Positions 31,841 through 44,462 of a stretch of DNA of 64,000 nucleotides are shown here, piece after piece. Each line of letters begins with the position of its first letter. Position 1 is the stretch's first letter. The translations under genes and the position numbers were made by a program. Below the pieces are notes generated by a model. The model saw nothing but the letters and a program-made list of their open reading frames with translations, was not told the DNA's origin and made no database searches. Source of the DNA: Zychaea mexicana (taxonomy: Eukaryota > Mucoromycota > Mucoromycetes > Mucorales > Lichtheimiaceae); NCBI RefSeq assembly GCF_025766255.1, contig NW_026516686.1, positions 248,001-312,000 of the forward strand, read 5' to 3'.

Positions 31841-32493
31841 TAGTGACGATACTTTTTGATTAGGGTTTAAAACAAAATAGAATAAACAAAGAGTTGGTGT
31901 GTGCAGTAAAGTTTAGCGAATTAAAAAAGATGTACAAAGGAAAGCAAAAAGAAAAGAAGCACGATTTAAATGTGAATGCAAACGAAGGAAGAGGAAAAGA
32001 GAAAAGATTATACAAACGAGTGGCGTGAGGGCTCGAAAGAATCTTAAAAGAAAGAGGGAGTATAGGAGAACGGGGGGTAGAAGAGAGAAAGCCAGAGTTG
32101 ATTAGTAAAAACAGACAAATAGAGGGAAATGGAAAGATCGTGCGAGCGAGAGCAAAAGAACATTACAGTGGACTGAGAGAAATAGAGCGAAAGAGCTGGG
32201 GGGTAATGTAATAAAACATCGAAGAAGGACATGCAAATATGCAATACTGTTCTTCTTCGGCAAGGTGCGAAAAAAAACATACAGGATCTTGTACCAATTA
32301 ATAAGAATAACAACAATAATGAGAATAGCAGCATCTTGGTAGGGCTGTTGCTGCAGTCGAGCGGCTGAGTCGCGTGGGTACAAGAGGATGTGGGTGAAGG
32401 GAAATAAAGATTGACCCTGAGTATTGGTGATATGTGCTGTGCATCCGTTTCTTTACTTTGTGTTGAGCGAGCGAACGTATTTAGTATGTACGC

Positions 32494-32526
32494 AGGTAGG
32501 TAGGTAGGTGGGTGGGTAAGTAGGTG
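32494..32526. repeat. GGTA/GGTG microsatellite
   Basis: Imperfect run of 4-bp units (GGTA then GGTG, then AAGTAGGT), about 0.7 kb upstream of the WOPR gene; the same kind of repeat as at 31815. Confidence 0.7.
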
Positions 32527-35500
32527 TGTGCGCCCGGCATTAATAGTGGACTCGATGACTTTTGAGGAAATTTTTCAGATTTAAGTGATCCTCAAATAGA
32601 AAGTACAATCATGTCAGGATCGCTTTATGCTGCTCGTTTGTGTCTATCAAATAAAAACGAACAAAAGGGGAGAGAGGAGGATTTTTCTGCCGCTAGCAGG
32701 GGCCACGAAAAAAAGAAAAATCTTGATTCCCTTCTGACCCGTGCATTATTTTACAACATAGCAGCAGCAGCAGTATTGTATGTCCAAGACAAAGTTAATG
32801 ACCTCCTTTTGGAAGATTCTCTTTAGTAGCAATCGCTATTATTGGGGAAGGATATGCTAGTAGCATCACTATGCAAACATACTACCATGTCTAGTAGTAG
32901 TCCTGGCTCTGCACAGTGCTTTTGACGAACTTTGTTGCTGCTGTTCTTTCAATGTAGCTCCATTACCTTTTGGAGATGAAGTGATAGATAGAGACAGTCT
33001 ATGAGCGCATCTCTAAAAAAAGCCTTTTTCAAAGAGAAAAGCTTCGACCCCTTTGGATATAGTAGACCCACGTGCTGGGCACTTTTGCTTTTCTCAACCA
33101 CGTTACCACTTTGAATAGTAGCAAAAGTATTAGCAGTAGACAAATAAGAAGTAGCAGCAGTAGGCAATGGGTATCTGTGCGTAGAAGGGTAAGTTATTCA
33201 TGCTCTCTCTTGCCTTCTCCGTCTGTCTCCCATTTTGTGGTTTACCCATCGAGCGCGTCATAGCGAGGATCTTTGATGTGTTATTATGTGAGGAGGATGA
33301 ACCTGCATCCCTTTCTCTCTTTTCCTTTTTTGAGCGATATGTTAAGCTCTCCTTCATCTTCTCTCTTTCTTTTCCCGTAACATAGGGGAGCACATATCTT
33401 GATCCTGCACGCACGCTGTCCTTACATATTCATTTTTTCCTTCAGCAACGTGGTATGGCGTTTCTCCTGTAGTACCGTAGGTCTTCCTCTAGTAATATCT
33501 TCGCTTCTCCTTCTTCTCCTTCTCCCCACTCCCTGTCTTTCACTCTTTCTTGGTCTCTCTTTCTTTGTCGGCGGGATAGTACGTGCTTAGACGATGCTGT
33601 TACTACATACTGTCGGATAAAGAAATCTCGCTTGAGGTGTAGATCTAATGGTTTATTATGTGATGTTGTGTATTGCTGTTGTCGCTGTCTTGTGGACACG
33701 AGGAATAAAGAGGAGCAAAAAAAGTAGCCACGGACAAGGAAAAAACATGGTAAGGATGAACCACGTTTTGTCATGTATTTTATATCTGGTGAGTGCATGG
33801 CAAACAGCGACATAATTGTAGTAGTTGATATTAAATCGTGTCAAACTCTGAGTAGAAAAGATACTACATTTCTATGTACAATAAAATATGTCAAGGACGT
33901 GCTCAAGCATAATGTCTTGTTCTAATCCTGTCTTTTTTTGTGCTCCCTGCAAGAAAAGATCACACCGCATAATTCTGCTTACTGCATTACACCTTGCATA
34001 CTAGTACATACCACATCTAAGCACACATTCGCGCCGAGGCTAAAAATATCAATGCATGAAATTGTGAATGACGTTCTTTGTCACATACCTGTTTCCAATT
34101 ATTTCGGCTTTTGAAGATGCTATTATTTTATCTAGTCTCCATTCGTCTAGAACAGAATAGAAATAGGAGTCAGTATAATGGTTTTGCACCTGATATACAT
34201 CCATGCGCATATGCTACTATGCACATTATGTACATCCAAGAATGTATTGCTTAGTAAAAACACCAATGCCTCTTCTGCTGCCATTTAAGGTTCGATAATT
34301 TTCTTTTCCTTCGCATGTACATTGAAATTCTTGTCCTCTTCTTTGCAAATTTTACCGTATTTTCTCCTATTTTGAAAGCATAATGTATACTAGGTACACT
34401 TAAGACACTTCTGCTGATGACGGTGATATCACTGATTATTAAAGGTTTACACCCCGAGGTCATCATTGTTTTGTTTCACAACATCCAAAAGTGCGCGCGC
34501 AGTCAAAGTAGTAATATAAATATATATGTATATATGTAAGCTTGCTTGGTGTTGTGTATCCAGGAGGCATCCTTGTTGGGAAGCAGCATCCACATAATCC
34601 ACACACCATTCGTGAGTTTTAAGGGATAACTAATAGAAGACAAGTGCCTTTGTGTAATTTAGTCATCTGCATATAAACCTATTCGGACTTGCTAAATCCC
34701 TTTCTGGCATATCGCCGAAATAAGCCAGCAGGTTCATGCGTGGCAAGCCTCACATTCGCCTAATTTGGTATCGTTTTAAAGAATTTCTAGGGAATGCGTG
34801 TGTGATGTCTGCAGCCTGAGCGGATCACTCCTTGCTTTGACTGCCCCTGAAGATCATTGATGTACATTACACACACACACTACCAGTACTTCTAGTGTGG
34901 CCCATATAACACTTTATTTTATCAAACTCCCAGTCCGGCCCCGTATGTCCGCGCTCAATTCTTTTCGCTGTTTTGTTGCTGCCGGAAAATCGCTATTATG
35001 TATATCAACTTTTTGTCTGACATAACGTAGAGTTTGTAATGATCGTCTAATTGAAACATTCTTTTTTGAAACCAGAAATCTGGCTATCTACCCCGTGGTT
35101 CCAAGAGTCAATCATGTATAGCCATACCTATTGCGTATGTACAGTACTTCTTGTCGGTACCAGCAAGAAAGTAAACAAGTGGCAAACCGGGACGATAAAG
35201 AGGAAGACGAGGGTGAAAACCGCTCGATTTCTACATTAGCCCACTGTTGTCTATTGGTTGGTATACTACTTTTTTTTTCTAATTTTACATTAACACTACT
35301 GCAACCACACTTTCACGGCATACCATAACAACGAGGAGGGATCGAAGTGCTTACACACCCGCGCCAACATTTCTATTGTTTGTTTACAATAGCCAATTAT
35401 CTCGATCGCTGCCTACTATCGTAACTAATAAATGACTTTCTCCCACTCAGTAAATGTACTCTTCATAGTCTTACTAAAGCCGCCTGGTATGATTAATGTA

Positions 35501-38046
35501 AGCTACTGATCATATATGCCATTTACAGTCAAATCAATACTTATCACTTACTGGAAAACAGCTTTTTTAGTGTAAGATGGAGTGAAAGGATCTTCAAGTA
35601 TATCCGGCAATTGCAAATTGTTTAATTAAATGCTTTTTTCGCATTTAATCTTGCACTGTTGCTATATAAAAGTGGGAGGTAGTTGCGCCTTCAATATTGA
35701 TACGGGGTACAGTAAAATAAGTACCATATATATCCAATTGATACACATCTCCGTTGTATATGGTGGCTCATGTCTTTGCTACATATGTTTCTAGTTGCTA
35801 CTACTTTTTTGAAAAGGGCGCTTTCAGATCAAATCTTACCGTTACTACCTAAAATACACATACATATACAAATTCAAACATATATTGATCTATGCTATCA
35901 ATAGTCGTACACAATCTCGTTAGAAGAGCATTAACTTTGGATGTTTTCGTGTCTCGCTATAGTTATTGAACATCAGCTCATATTGCATGCCTACTTGACA
36001 TATGTAGTCGCTCTATTCCGTTACTCTATGCAAGTGGTAAATGATGTGGACGTATTCCCTCCAGCATGCACTATGTTTGACAAACATTAAAACATCGTAA
36101 TCGCTGCTAGCAGAGACTCCATAAGTACTGATTTTTTTAATTCGCTATAATACCGAGCCTCAAATTGTTTGGGGTGACAGGCGCATATTACAATGTGCAT
36201 TCTGAGCATTACTACCTGATATAATATACTTTATGTTTATATTACAACGTCGCAAATGACGATGGGTTCCACGAATCAAAAGCTAAAACAACAAGCGTCT
36301 GACATCCTACAGTAATTTTTAGCTCGTGATCGTACTCTCCTATTTGAAAGGTTCTTTATGTTACATAGTCCTTTTAAACTTTCCTTTTCCCAGATCTTTG
36401 CAATAAAAAGTTTCAGATGAGACAACGAAATCCTGCTGTTACTTTTATCATATATATGCTAACTACGTTAACTACTAAATATGATAATGGATTTGTCAAA
36501 CATCAGAAAGGATTAAAGCAGGATCACCATAATCACCTAGATGTACAAGTGTTTTCAATTATGTGATGTGATAGGAATCGGAACAGGAATAGTACATTAA
36601 TGTGTAACAAATCAAAACCCTAAAAGCGTATGTCATCGGAACCAACATCATACCGCGGTTCGGCTTACTTATAAAAAGAAATCGGTCTATTATACATGCA
36701 TGATGAAAAGGTAATGTATTATCATATTAGGAAAAAGATGAACTTGATGTGCTCGAAAGGTACGAAAATACTGACTAAATGGTACTAATTTCTCTTCTAT
36801 AGATTAATCTATGATTCTCATTTCTAAGCTACGTCACATATGTAAATTCGGTTAAATTTACCACTTTGATGAAGATGCACCGATGAGATGAGGGACGGGG
36901 ATGTGCCATGTGTCAGTGATATAAGAACTTAGCATATGGTAATTTTTACATTATTCTGGGAAAAATGAACCGAGATAGTAATACTGTTTACGTGATATAC
37001 GCAAAAGCCTATCCACAAACTGAAGAAAGCCTCCCAAGGAAGAAAGATGTCGTGTAACAGCAACTTTACACTGTGGCTACTACACTAAGGGCATAATAGC
37101 ACTAGTCAACAGAGGAAATCCATGGCCGCACACACAGATAGCAAACAGCAACAGCCTAACCACTTGCTACAATAAGCTCATCCCAGCTGCTTTTAATGAC
37201 AAGCAATCTAGCAGATTGGTATAGGACAGTCATTCATGTGCAATATGCAGAAAAAACATCGATAATTGGTATGATATGCATTTACTGAATGAAATACACG
37301 CACTCTAGTTCTCTACTACTAGGAATGTTTTTATATCATACTCTTTGTGTTCGTGTGTGATAGAAACAGTAAAACGAACTGACGTACAGTAAGTTGGTTT
37401 CACATTTACGAACAGAAGTGATCCGTACCTCAGAACATGATTTTCACCAAATCGAGCCAATTTTCTTTTGGTGTAACACAATGCTTTACTTACATGTAAA
37501 GTCGTCCGCATAAATTCTAAGGATACAATGTCGCAGTTACGCTGAACCATACGGATTTTGGCTAACGTAATATTAAGAAACATGTTCACTTCCATTTTTC
37601 AGTTGGTGGACCGTAAGACAATTCTATTTGAAACGAGCTGTAAATAATTCATTAGTATTTTAAGTAAAGAAGTGTGGGAAACGCTTGCAAACATTCTGTG
37701 GTAATTATTTTGCCCGTTAAAGTACAATTTTAAATGAAGAGAGATGCTGTACATAGTATACCTATAATATCACTATATAGAAAAAAGACTAATCGCCCTT
37801 TATTTTGTTAAGGGAAAAATTGTGTGCCAACGTATTACCGTTTACGTGACCCGCCAAAAACCTTACTCACGAAACAAAAGAACGGATAAATTACCTCAGT
37901 TCAAAAAAGTGTATTACCGTACACAAAGGGAAAAACCACTGCCATTTTATCGATTATGCGTGTGTTATTCGCCGACAGATCAGTGAAAGAACAAGATGTA
38001 CGTACTGTCATCACGTATCTGATTTTTTCTATTTAGATACAATTAG

Positions 38047-38056
38047 TATATAAAAG
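38047..38056 (+). promoter_or_regulatory. TATA box of lipase 1
   Basis: TATATAAAAG lies about 90 bases before the ATG of the first lipase, a usual distance for a strongly regulated fungal secreted-enzyme gene. Confidence 0.6.
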
Positions 38057-38145
38057 CCGATGCAATTGTTGTCGACGGGGAGTTAGCCAACAGAAAACAC
38101 AACACTACTTGATTTTTTATACTCATAAAGAATTGTACGATTATT

Positions 38146-39802
38146 ATGAAGGTCACCTTGTCTGTAACGCTCCTCGCTTACTTTTTTATGCCTCTCACTG
38201 TCCTCGCCTCTCCGGTTTACACCCGCCGTTCTCTTGAAGAGCGTGCTGACGTCCGCGATGCGACGGCAGAAGAAATTGCAGAGCTTGAATATTACAGTGC
38301 CTTGTCTGCAAATGTGTACTGTATTGGTGTGATTCCCGGAGGTACCTGGGTCTGCCCTAATTGCGACAAAACGAATAATCTGGAGATTGTGGATACCTTT
38401 ACCACGATTGTGTACGATACCAATGTCCTGATCGCTAGAAGTGATTCTGAAAAGACAATTTATATAGTCTTTAGAGGTATATTTGATTTCTTTTTGTTAC
38501 TAAGCTAGGAACAGTGTTGTATCAAATCCAGTTGAACTAAATTTTACTACGGTGTATAATCGTTATTTTCATCGCTGATGTCTTTATAATCGTTAATAGG
38601 TTCCGTTTCAATTCAAAATTGGCTTGCTGTAAGTACGCTAAATAGCTGTGTGTGTACCTACTTAATGAAGAGTTGTTATTAAAAGCCATAACCCATGCAT
38701 ATTCAATCCTCTCATTATTCTGGCCTATATCAACAGGATTTAACAGCCACTCTCGTTCCCTACCCCGATGCATCCTTGACTGCATACGTTCACACAGGCT
38801 TCCTCGCCAGTTATACCGAAGTCCAATCAAAATTGATGTCGACTGTGAAGAGCCAGATGAATGCTCATTCAGAGTACAAAGTTGCTGTTACAGGGTAACG
38901 ACAAAGATTGAAATGCTTTCAACTTGTACCAAGAACTAATTTGCATTATAAATACTTACTAAATTCACAGCCACTCTCTTGGTGGTGCCACTGCGCTCCT
39001 GTGTGCTTTAGATTTGCATCAACAAGGCGTCTCGAATATTGAGCTTTTCACCTTTGGTATATACTTCTACTTTACTTATTCATATAGATTCAATAATGAA
39101 ATCTTTAATAGAAAGCAACATTAAAATAAATATATGAGCTTATATCTAGCATATCATTAACTTTTAATCTAATTTATTAGGACAACCTCGCGTAGGCAAT
39201 GCGGCTTTTGCTAAATACGTTGTAGATACTGGAATTCCGTACAAGCGAACAGTTCACGAACGTGACAGTAAGTCTTCGGCTTGTTATACTAATTCAGTTT
39301 AGGGAAGAGGGAAAACATCTCACCATAGAGTTTTTTTTGGTGTAATGATGTTATTTTACAGCCGTGCCACATGTGCCCTCCGTTGTTGCTGGCTTCCTTC
39401 ACGCGGGCATGGAGTTCTGGGATGTTCCTTTAAGCAGCAAAGTCCGTAAGTACAAGTTCACTTTTTCTTCGTTCTCCGTGTCAGTTTTTATTTTCGCTTT
39501 GAAAAAAAATCGTATTCTAGCCCTTCCTATAATTACTACTTGCCACCTATTAATATTAACTTTCTAATAACTAGAGGTCTGCCCTAACGGAATCGAAACT
39601 GCTGACTGCTCTAACAGCGTTGCTACTTTGACAAGCTTTGTCGATCATACTACGTAAGTAAACTCTTCATAGTTTTCATGCTTATTCTGACATTATAAAA
39701 CACTTTGTGTAATCTTCTTTTCGTTCATTATACTAACAATTGTTTCTGCTCTTTATGATACTTTTTAGATACTTTGATATGAGCACGGGTATTTGCCTCT
39801 AG
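38146..39802 (+). CDS. Secreted triacylglycerol lipase (class 3, Rhizomucor miehei type), copy 1
   Basis: Several short exons from ATG 38146 to TAG 39802. A signal peptide (MKVTLSVTLLAYFFMPLTVL, then ASP) is followed by only a short propeptide ending near a basic site, and then the mature enzyme. The alpha/beta-hydrolase features match the R. miehei lipase: oxyanion/lid region FRGSVSIQNWLADL, nucleophile elbow GHSLGGATALL (Ser), acid in ERDTVPHVP (Asp), and His in SFVDHTTYF near the C-terminus, which ends MSTGICL. Cys pairs are kept (GTWVCPNC; the final Cys). The enzyme hydrolyses ester bonds of triglycerides outside the cell. Compared with copy 2 it lacks the long N-terminal propeptide. Confidence 0.92.
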
Positions 39803-42180
39803 AAATCAAAGAAACTTTAGTTTCTAGCCAATCAAAGTGATGTTACTATTTATCAGCTTCTATCAACTAAATCATTATTACTGCAATGGGTGCGTATTTT
39901 CGCTATAGCTTGAAAATGGACATTTTCTGTTGTCAGTTTATCTAGTTAGTCTTACAAGTCAAAATATATTCTTTTATAAAAAAAGCCAAAAATAAATGCC
40001 CTATACAGTACACATTTATTTTACTATCACATATATTACCCGTTCTTATACTACCTACACAACGTCTTGTTAACATGAGATATAGCGCCAACAAGCGTGA
40101 TGTAGCAAAAGCAGTTGGGTTTTTTTGGGTATTTTGCCATTTGGAATTTCAATTGCTCATTACTGCCACGGTTCGCTACATAAAATTTGAGAACACTTGC
40201 CTTTTATGAACGAGAGCTGAGAATACTTTATAAATCGAGGCAACCGTTAACTAAAACTCTACTTATCCCTATACTCTCAAACCCATATCGGCTTATTTGC
40301 TCTTGATTGAAAGGGTCAATTTTGTAAGATATAAAAAAACTATTAAACATGTTCTACGTACGTATGCTTTATAGACTAACGAACCAAGCAATTATACATA
40401 TAAAACCTTTTCGCGTTCTAGCAATGTGCACATATAGCAACGGTTCACGGTAGCTCAAAAATGGCTTAACATGTCAATCATTAAGACAACCAGCTGCGTT
40501 GTCGGTGCAAATCATAGAAGAAAATAAGTGTTTCCTTGTAGTAGAGATTACAATCTTACCGTCAGAAATGTGATAAAATCTTCTATGATTTAATTGCTTT
40601 TTAAATATATAACCCGTCCCTCAATGATGATACCTTGCACTCGAAATAAATTGCTGAGCATTTTTAACTTTCCAAGATTCCACATATCTTTATTGTCCGT
40701 AGTACATGAAGCAGACACGTATGCGTGGTAAAACTGTGGTTCCGTTTTTGCGATTATTTTTTTTACCTATCATATCCCGGATGCTTTAATAAAATGTCTA
40801 TTGTTGATTTATGATACTGCCACACAACGATTCAGATCTCTTCGATCAAAATCTGTTAGATTTATGCGCAGATCACCTTTTCATGTTACCTCCCCACAAA
40901 TTACAGCGAAAATCATTTTTTGTCTCACATCTATGAGCTCCAGATCGTTGAAAATCTGTTCGGTGGGGATATCATTTGTTACCTTTAAGAAGTTAAATGG
41001 TGCGGTCAATATTATTTTTCCGAATTCTTGGTACCTGGACTTTTGTCAGCGTTAAACCTGCGTTCGCGCGTCACTAATGCTAATGCTGCTACTGGTATAC
41101 ATTTTTCCTCGATGAGGAAAAGTATGTGTAAATGTAAGAGAGTCTAAGCGATATTGAGAAGAGTAATAATGTTGTACCACGGTACTACAAACATCGTAAG
41201 TGATGTAACGACATCATTACTCCATCTCTATGTGTGTGAATGATGGTGAGAAAATAATTATCCATCATACTCCTGATTCTCAGTCAACTGTATGCGTTCC
41301 GCAGCGGTATAATGTGATCCCAAATGATCTTTACTAATAGCAAAAAGACATTATTTTGATAGAACTGGCTAATATTAACGATGCAGACCAAACTTCGCTT
41401 TAACAAAAAAACCTAGGTTAGGAGGACAGAAGCGGTTAACCTACGTGATACGTATTAGCTCTGATTGCCTGGCGAATCAGTTGAGTCACAGTACAGAGTG
41501 GCTAAAAAAAGTACCATTGTACACTTTGCTAACTGTAAATTTTTAGGCCTGTTGCTAGTATAAGATATCACAGTAAGAAATGTACCAAAAAGCAACCGTA
41601 TATGGCGTTGATGGGAATGACTAAAGTGAAAGAACACGCTTTTGAATGTCATAGATTTTAAAAGATTCATCTGTAAAAGCTCCTGTTTGTCTACGCAGTG
41701 GGGTTAGACGTCAAAACTTACACAAGTGTATGTAACACCACAGTCGATTACACGGTACACTGATTGACAAACGTGCCACAATAAGATCTTTTTTACACCC
41801 GCGGTGAAATACAGCAATATCTTACATTTGCCGGAGAGCAATGAAAATTACTTACATGAACATTTTTTAAAACTCACTCATAGATGAGCGATATGAGCTT
41901 ATCGATGAAAGCATTGTTGAAGACCACTATTATATTACGGTATAGAATATGAGTGATCTTGCCACGCAACAATCTATATTATATCAGTTTATAGTTATCT
42001 AATTAGAATCAAAAGTATTGCATTTTGTCAATATATCGTTTGAAACCTTCTTTGCTTCATTATCCATATATGGCGATAAAAAACTTAGTAACTTGCAAAA
42101 TGCATGAACTCGGAGCATTATACAGGATTTTCATTAAAGGTGTGAAGTGGAATATAAGTCTACGAAATCGCTTTACTTGA
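39803..42180. other. Intergenic region
   Basis: AT-rich DNA. Open frames such as 40801-41055 and 41455-41670 have no recognisable features or splice partners. Nothing further is seen. Confidence 0.5.
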
Positions 42181-42184
42181 ACAC

Positions 42185-42834
42185 AGGTGTTTACGATGGT
42201 CGACCAACCGAAGCAGCAAAAAACATTGATGCATTACGTTACTTGAAAACGCAGAACGATCTTAAATTAGTAGTCGTCGAATCATCTAGGTAATAAATAA
42301 TTCAACTAGATACAAAATCATTATTAACTATCTTGCTTAGTCTATAAAAACAGTGGGATGATGATAGAGTATGCGACTCATACTATCGAGGATACTATCA
42401 AGATTCTTGAATGTAATGTCGCCGCGTTACGAAAAGAAGCATCTCATTATGGTATTAATGCAACATTGGGAGACATTCAAGAAATTTAGTACATATGGTA
42501 TCCAAGTAACCAAAACGAATGTGGCGTTATTCAAGACCAGTTTGGTTGATAAAGACAGATGGAAACACGTCCAGGTCAGAGCTGCTCAAATCCCTACCAC
42601 TTGGAATGATCGGTTACTCCTCTTTAGAATACTTAGCGCTGTTAGAAGCATTATATGCAAGTGTTGAGGCAGTGGGATTCGGATGATAGTGTTCAGTCAA
42701 ATTACTTAAATCTCATACTAATATATATTTACAGGTTGATCTCGTATACTCAAGAGATTCAAAGAGAACTCTTACAAGAACGCGTTAATGTAAACAAGCC
42801 TTCTGGACCTTTGGTTACATCTGTTATCCATTAG
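42185..42834 (+). pseudogene. Relic of an unrecognised multi-exon gene
   Basis: Three exon-like pieces. The first (about 42188-42291) reads VYDGRPTEAAKNIDALRYLK and LKLVVVESS. It joins through a proper GT-AG intron, in phase, to a second (from about 42352) with EYATHTIEDTIKILECNVAA. A frameshift near 42478 moves the coding into another frame (YGIQVTKTNVALFKTSL, RWKHVQVRAAQIPTTWNDR). After an intron, the end piece ISYTQEIQRELLQERVNVNK stops at TAG 42832-42834. Conserved splice sites plus one frameshift suggest a recently decayed gene. Family unknown; possibly a lineage-specific repeated gene. Confidence 0.45.
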
Positions 42835-44368
42835 TCATATTGGCTATAACATGAGCATAAGCTTTCTTTTTTTCATCTTTGCATCTTCTTTTGTATCTTC
42901 CTCCTCCACATCTTGTTACAATTATCACTATCATAACAACCATTCCGATAATTTCAATTATTCCGCATCTTATTCCATACAACAATTTTATCAATTATCC
43001 AATGACACACACATTTTAATTTAGTATCATCACTTCTATGCATATACAATATATACAACATCCGTTTTTTTGCACATGCAAAATAAAAAAAGCAATATAG
43101 GCAATCATTATATATCTCACTAAAAGCTACTTACACTTTTTTTTTGAAAACTTTTGCTGATATAGGTTTTTTATTGTATCCGCTGTTCGTCATTGTCGTC
43201 TTTTACAAGCCATTTGATTCGTTGAATGACTTGTGCCCGACTTATGACTGTTATTCTATAGATACTTACTATTGTTGTTGCTGTGATATATCCATTACAT
43301 AATACTTATGTATAGAAGATAATACGTGCCTAGCTTTAATGACCAATATTTCGGTACACGAATTACATCTGATGCAACAACATCGTCGGCCATTTTGATT
43401 TTCATCATGCGCCAAGTTGAAATTTCCCCGGTAGCCAAATGGAAATGGGTGTCACGCCAAGTTGATAATCAAGGTGTGGCAACCATTAGTGAAAATCCTG
43501 TAATCAGTAAAGGAGAGAGTGAGAAAATTATGAGAAAGTTAGAAAAACTTCGAGTAATAATAAATATGTCAATGATCAATTCTCTCAGACTCGTTTTGAG
43601 TTAATACATTATCCAACATATTGTGGTCAGATACAATTGTCTGCGTTAGCAGGCTGCATAAATTAACCATTTTTGGCTGCGGTATAGAGATCAGCAAACA
43701 TACCGGAAGCATCGACAAAAGAAAGAGAGTCCTTGATTGAAACATCCGAGGCTGGTACAACGAAGCTACCTAAATAGGTGCTTTGTGTAAATAATCGATG
43801 TATTATACTATCCTTTTAGCTACATATAACATACACGATCAGTTCGTAATACTTAATTAATTGCTTGTGCATGTTTCACACCCACAAGATCTCAATCGGA
43901 CACACGAGTTTTTTCTTCGCCTTCTGTTGTCCCATAAGACAACGATTATGATCATCCTAGAGTCCACTTTTCCGATCTGACAACAAAAACTCAAATCCGG
44001 GGTTCTCTGCCTCCTGGACTGCTTCCACCGGCTACCCCCTGGGGAAATGGCCAATCCACGCACTAACAAACGCTGATCCTCTTTACGCGATGCATTTTTA
44101 TTTTACCCACGATAACCAAATCTAGCAACTATGCCACAAAAAATATGCTGGCATCCCAGCGGCTATGCGCGTGTACGCGTAGAGACACACGCAAAGCATG
44201 TGTGCGCGTTTGCATAAATCGTTTCTTATCAATTACTTCTTCTTCAAAGGGAAACTTAATATTCTTTGCTATAGCTTACAATGCGGATATGTGGAACATT
44301 CATATCTTGAGTTCCTTCTTGATTTTCGTTGAAGAAATATCGAGCGATGGAAAAAAAACGTCAAACAA
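42835..44368. other. Intergenic region upstream of lipase 2
   Basis: No supported gene. An open frame at 43326-43604 has no recognisable features. The last 300 bases are CT-rich and then AT-rich, leading to the lipase 2 TATA box. Confidence 0.5.
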
Positions 44369-44376
44369 TATAAATA
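44369..44376 (+). promoter_or_regulatory. TATA box of lipase 2
   Basis: TATAAATA lies about 87 bases before the ATG at 44463, the same spacing as in the first lipase gene. Confidence 0.65.
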
Positions 44377-44462
44377 GGACCTTACAATTTACGAGCCTGA
44401 CTGTCATCTTCCAACAAGTGATATCAGTCTCTCCAAATCCAAACCCGAGCTCAATAATCAAG

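Larger units (their letters stand above)
31804..38145. other. 6.3-kb gene-free region upstream of the WOPR gene
   Basis: No open frame here shows a recognisable domain, splice-linked coding pattern or tRNA-like B box. It begins with purine-rich low-complexity DNA on the plus strand (about 31900-32340) and TAGG/GTAG simple repeats. The rest (34-38 kb) is plain AT-rich DNA with scattered short frames. It could include a long WOPR promoter and leader as well as the lipase promoter. Confidence 0.55.

Noticed and set aside
31900..32400. Overlapping 93-96 codon frames on the minus strand
   Set aside because: They sit in purine-rich low-complexity DNA, with hydrophobic/Ser composition that mirrors the base bias and no conserved domain.
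44145..44462. Upstream Met as the start of lipase 2
   Set aside because: The extra 106 codons have no signal-peptide character and span the TATA box; the Met at 44463 begins a typical signal peptide.
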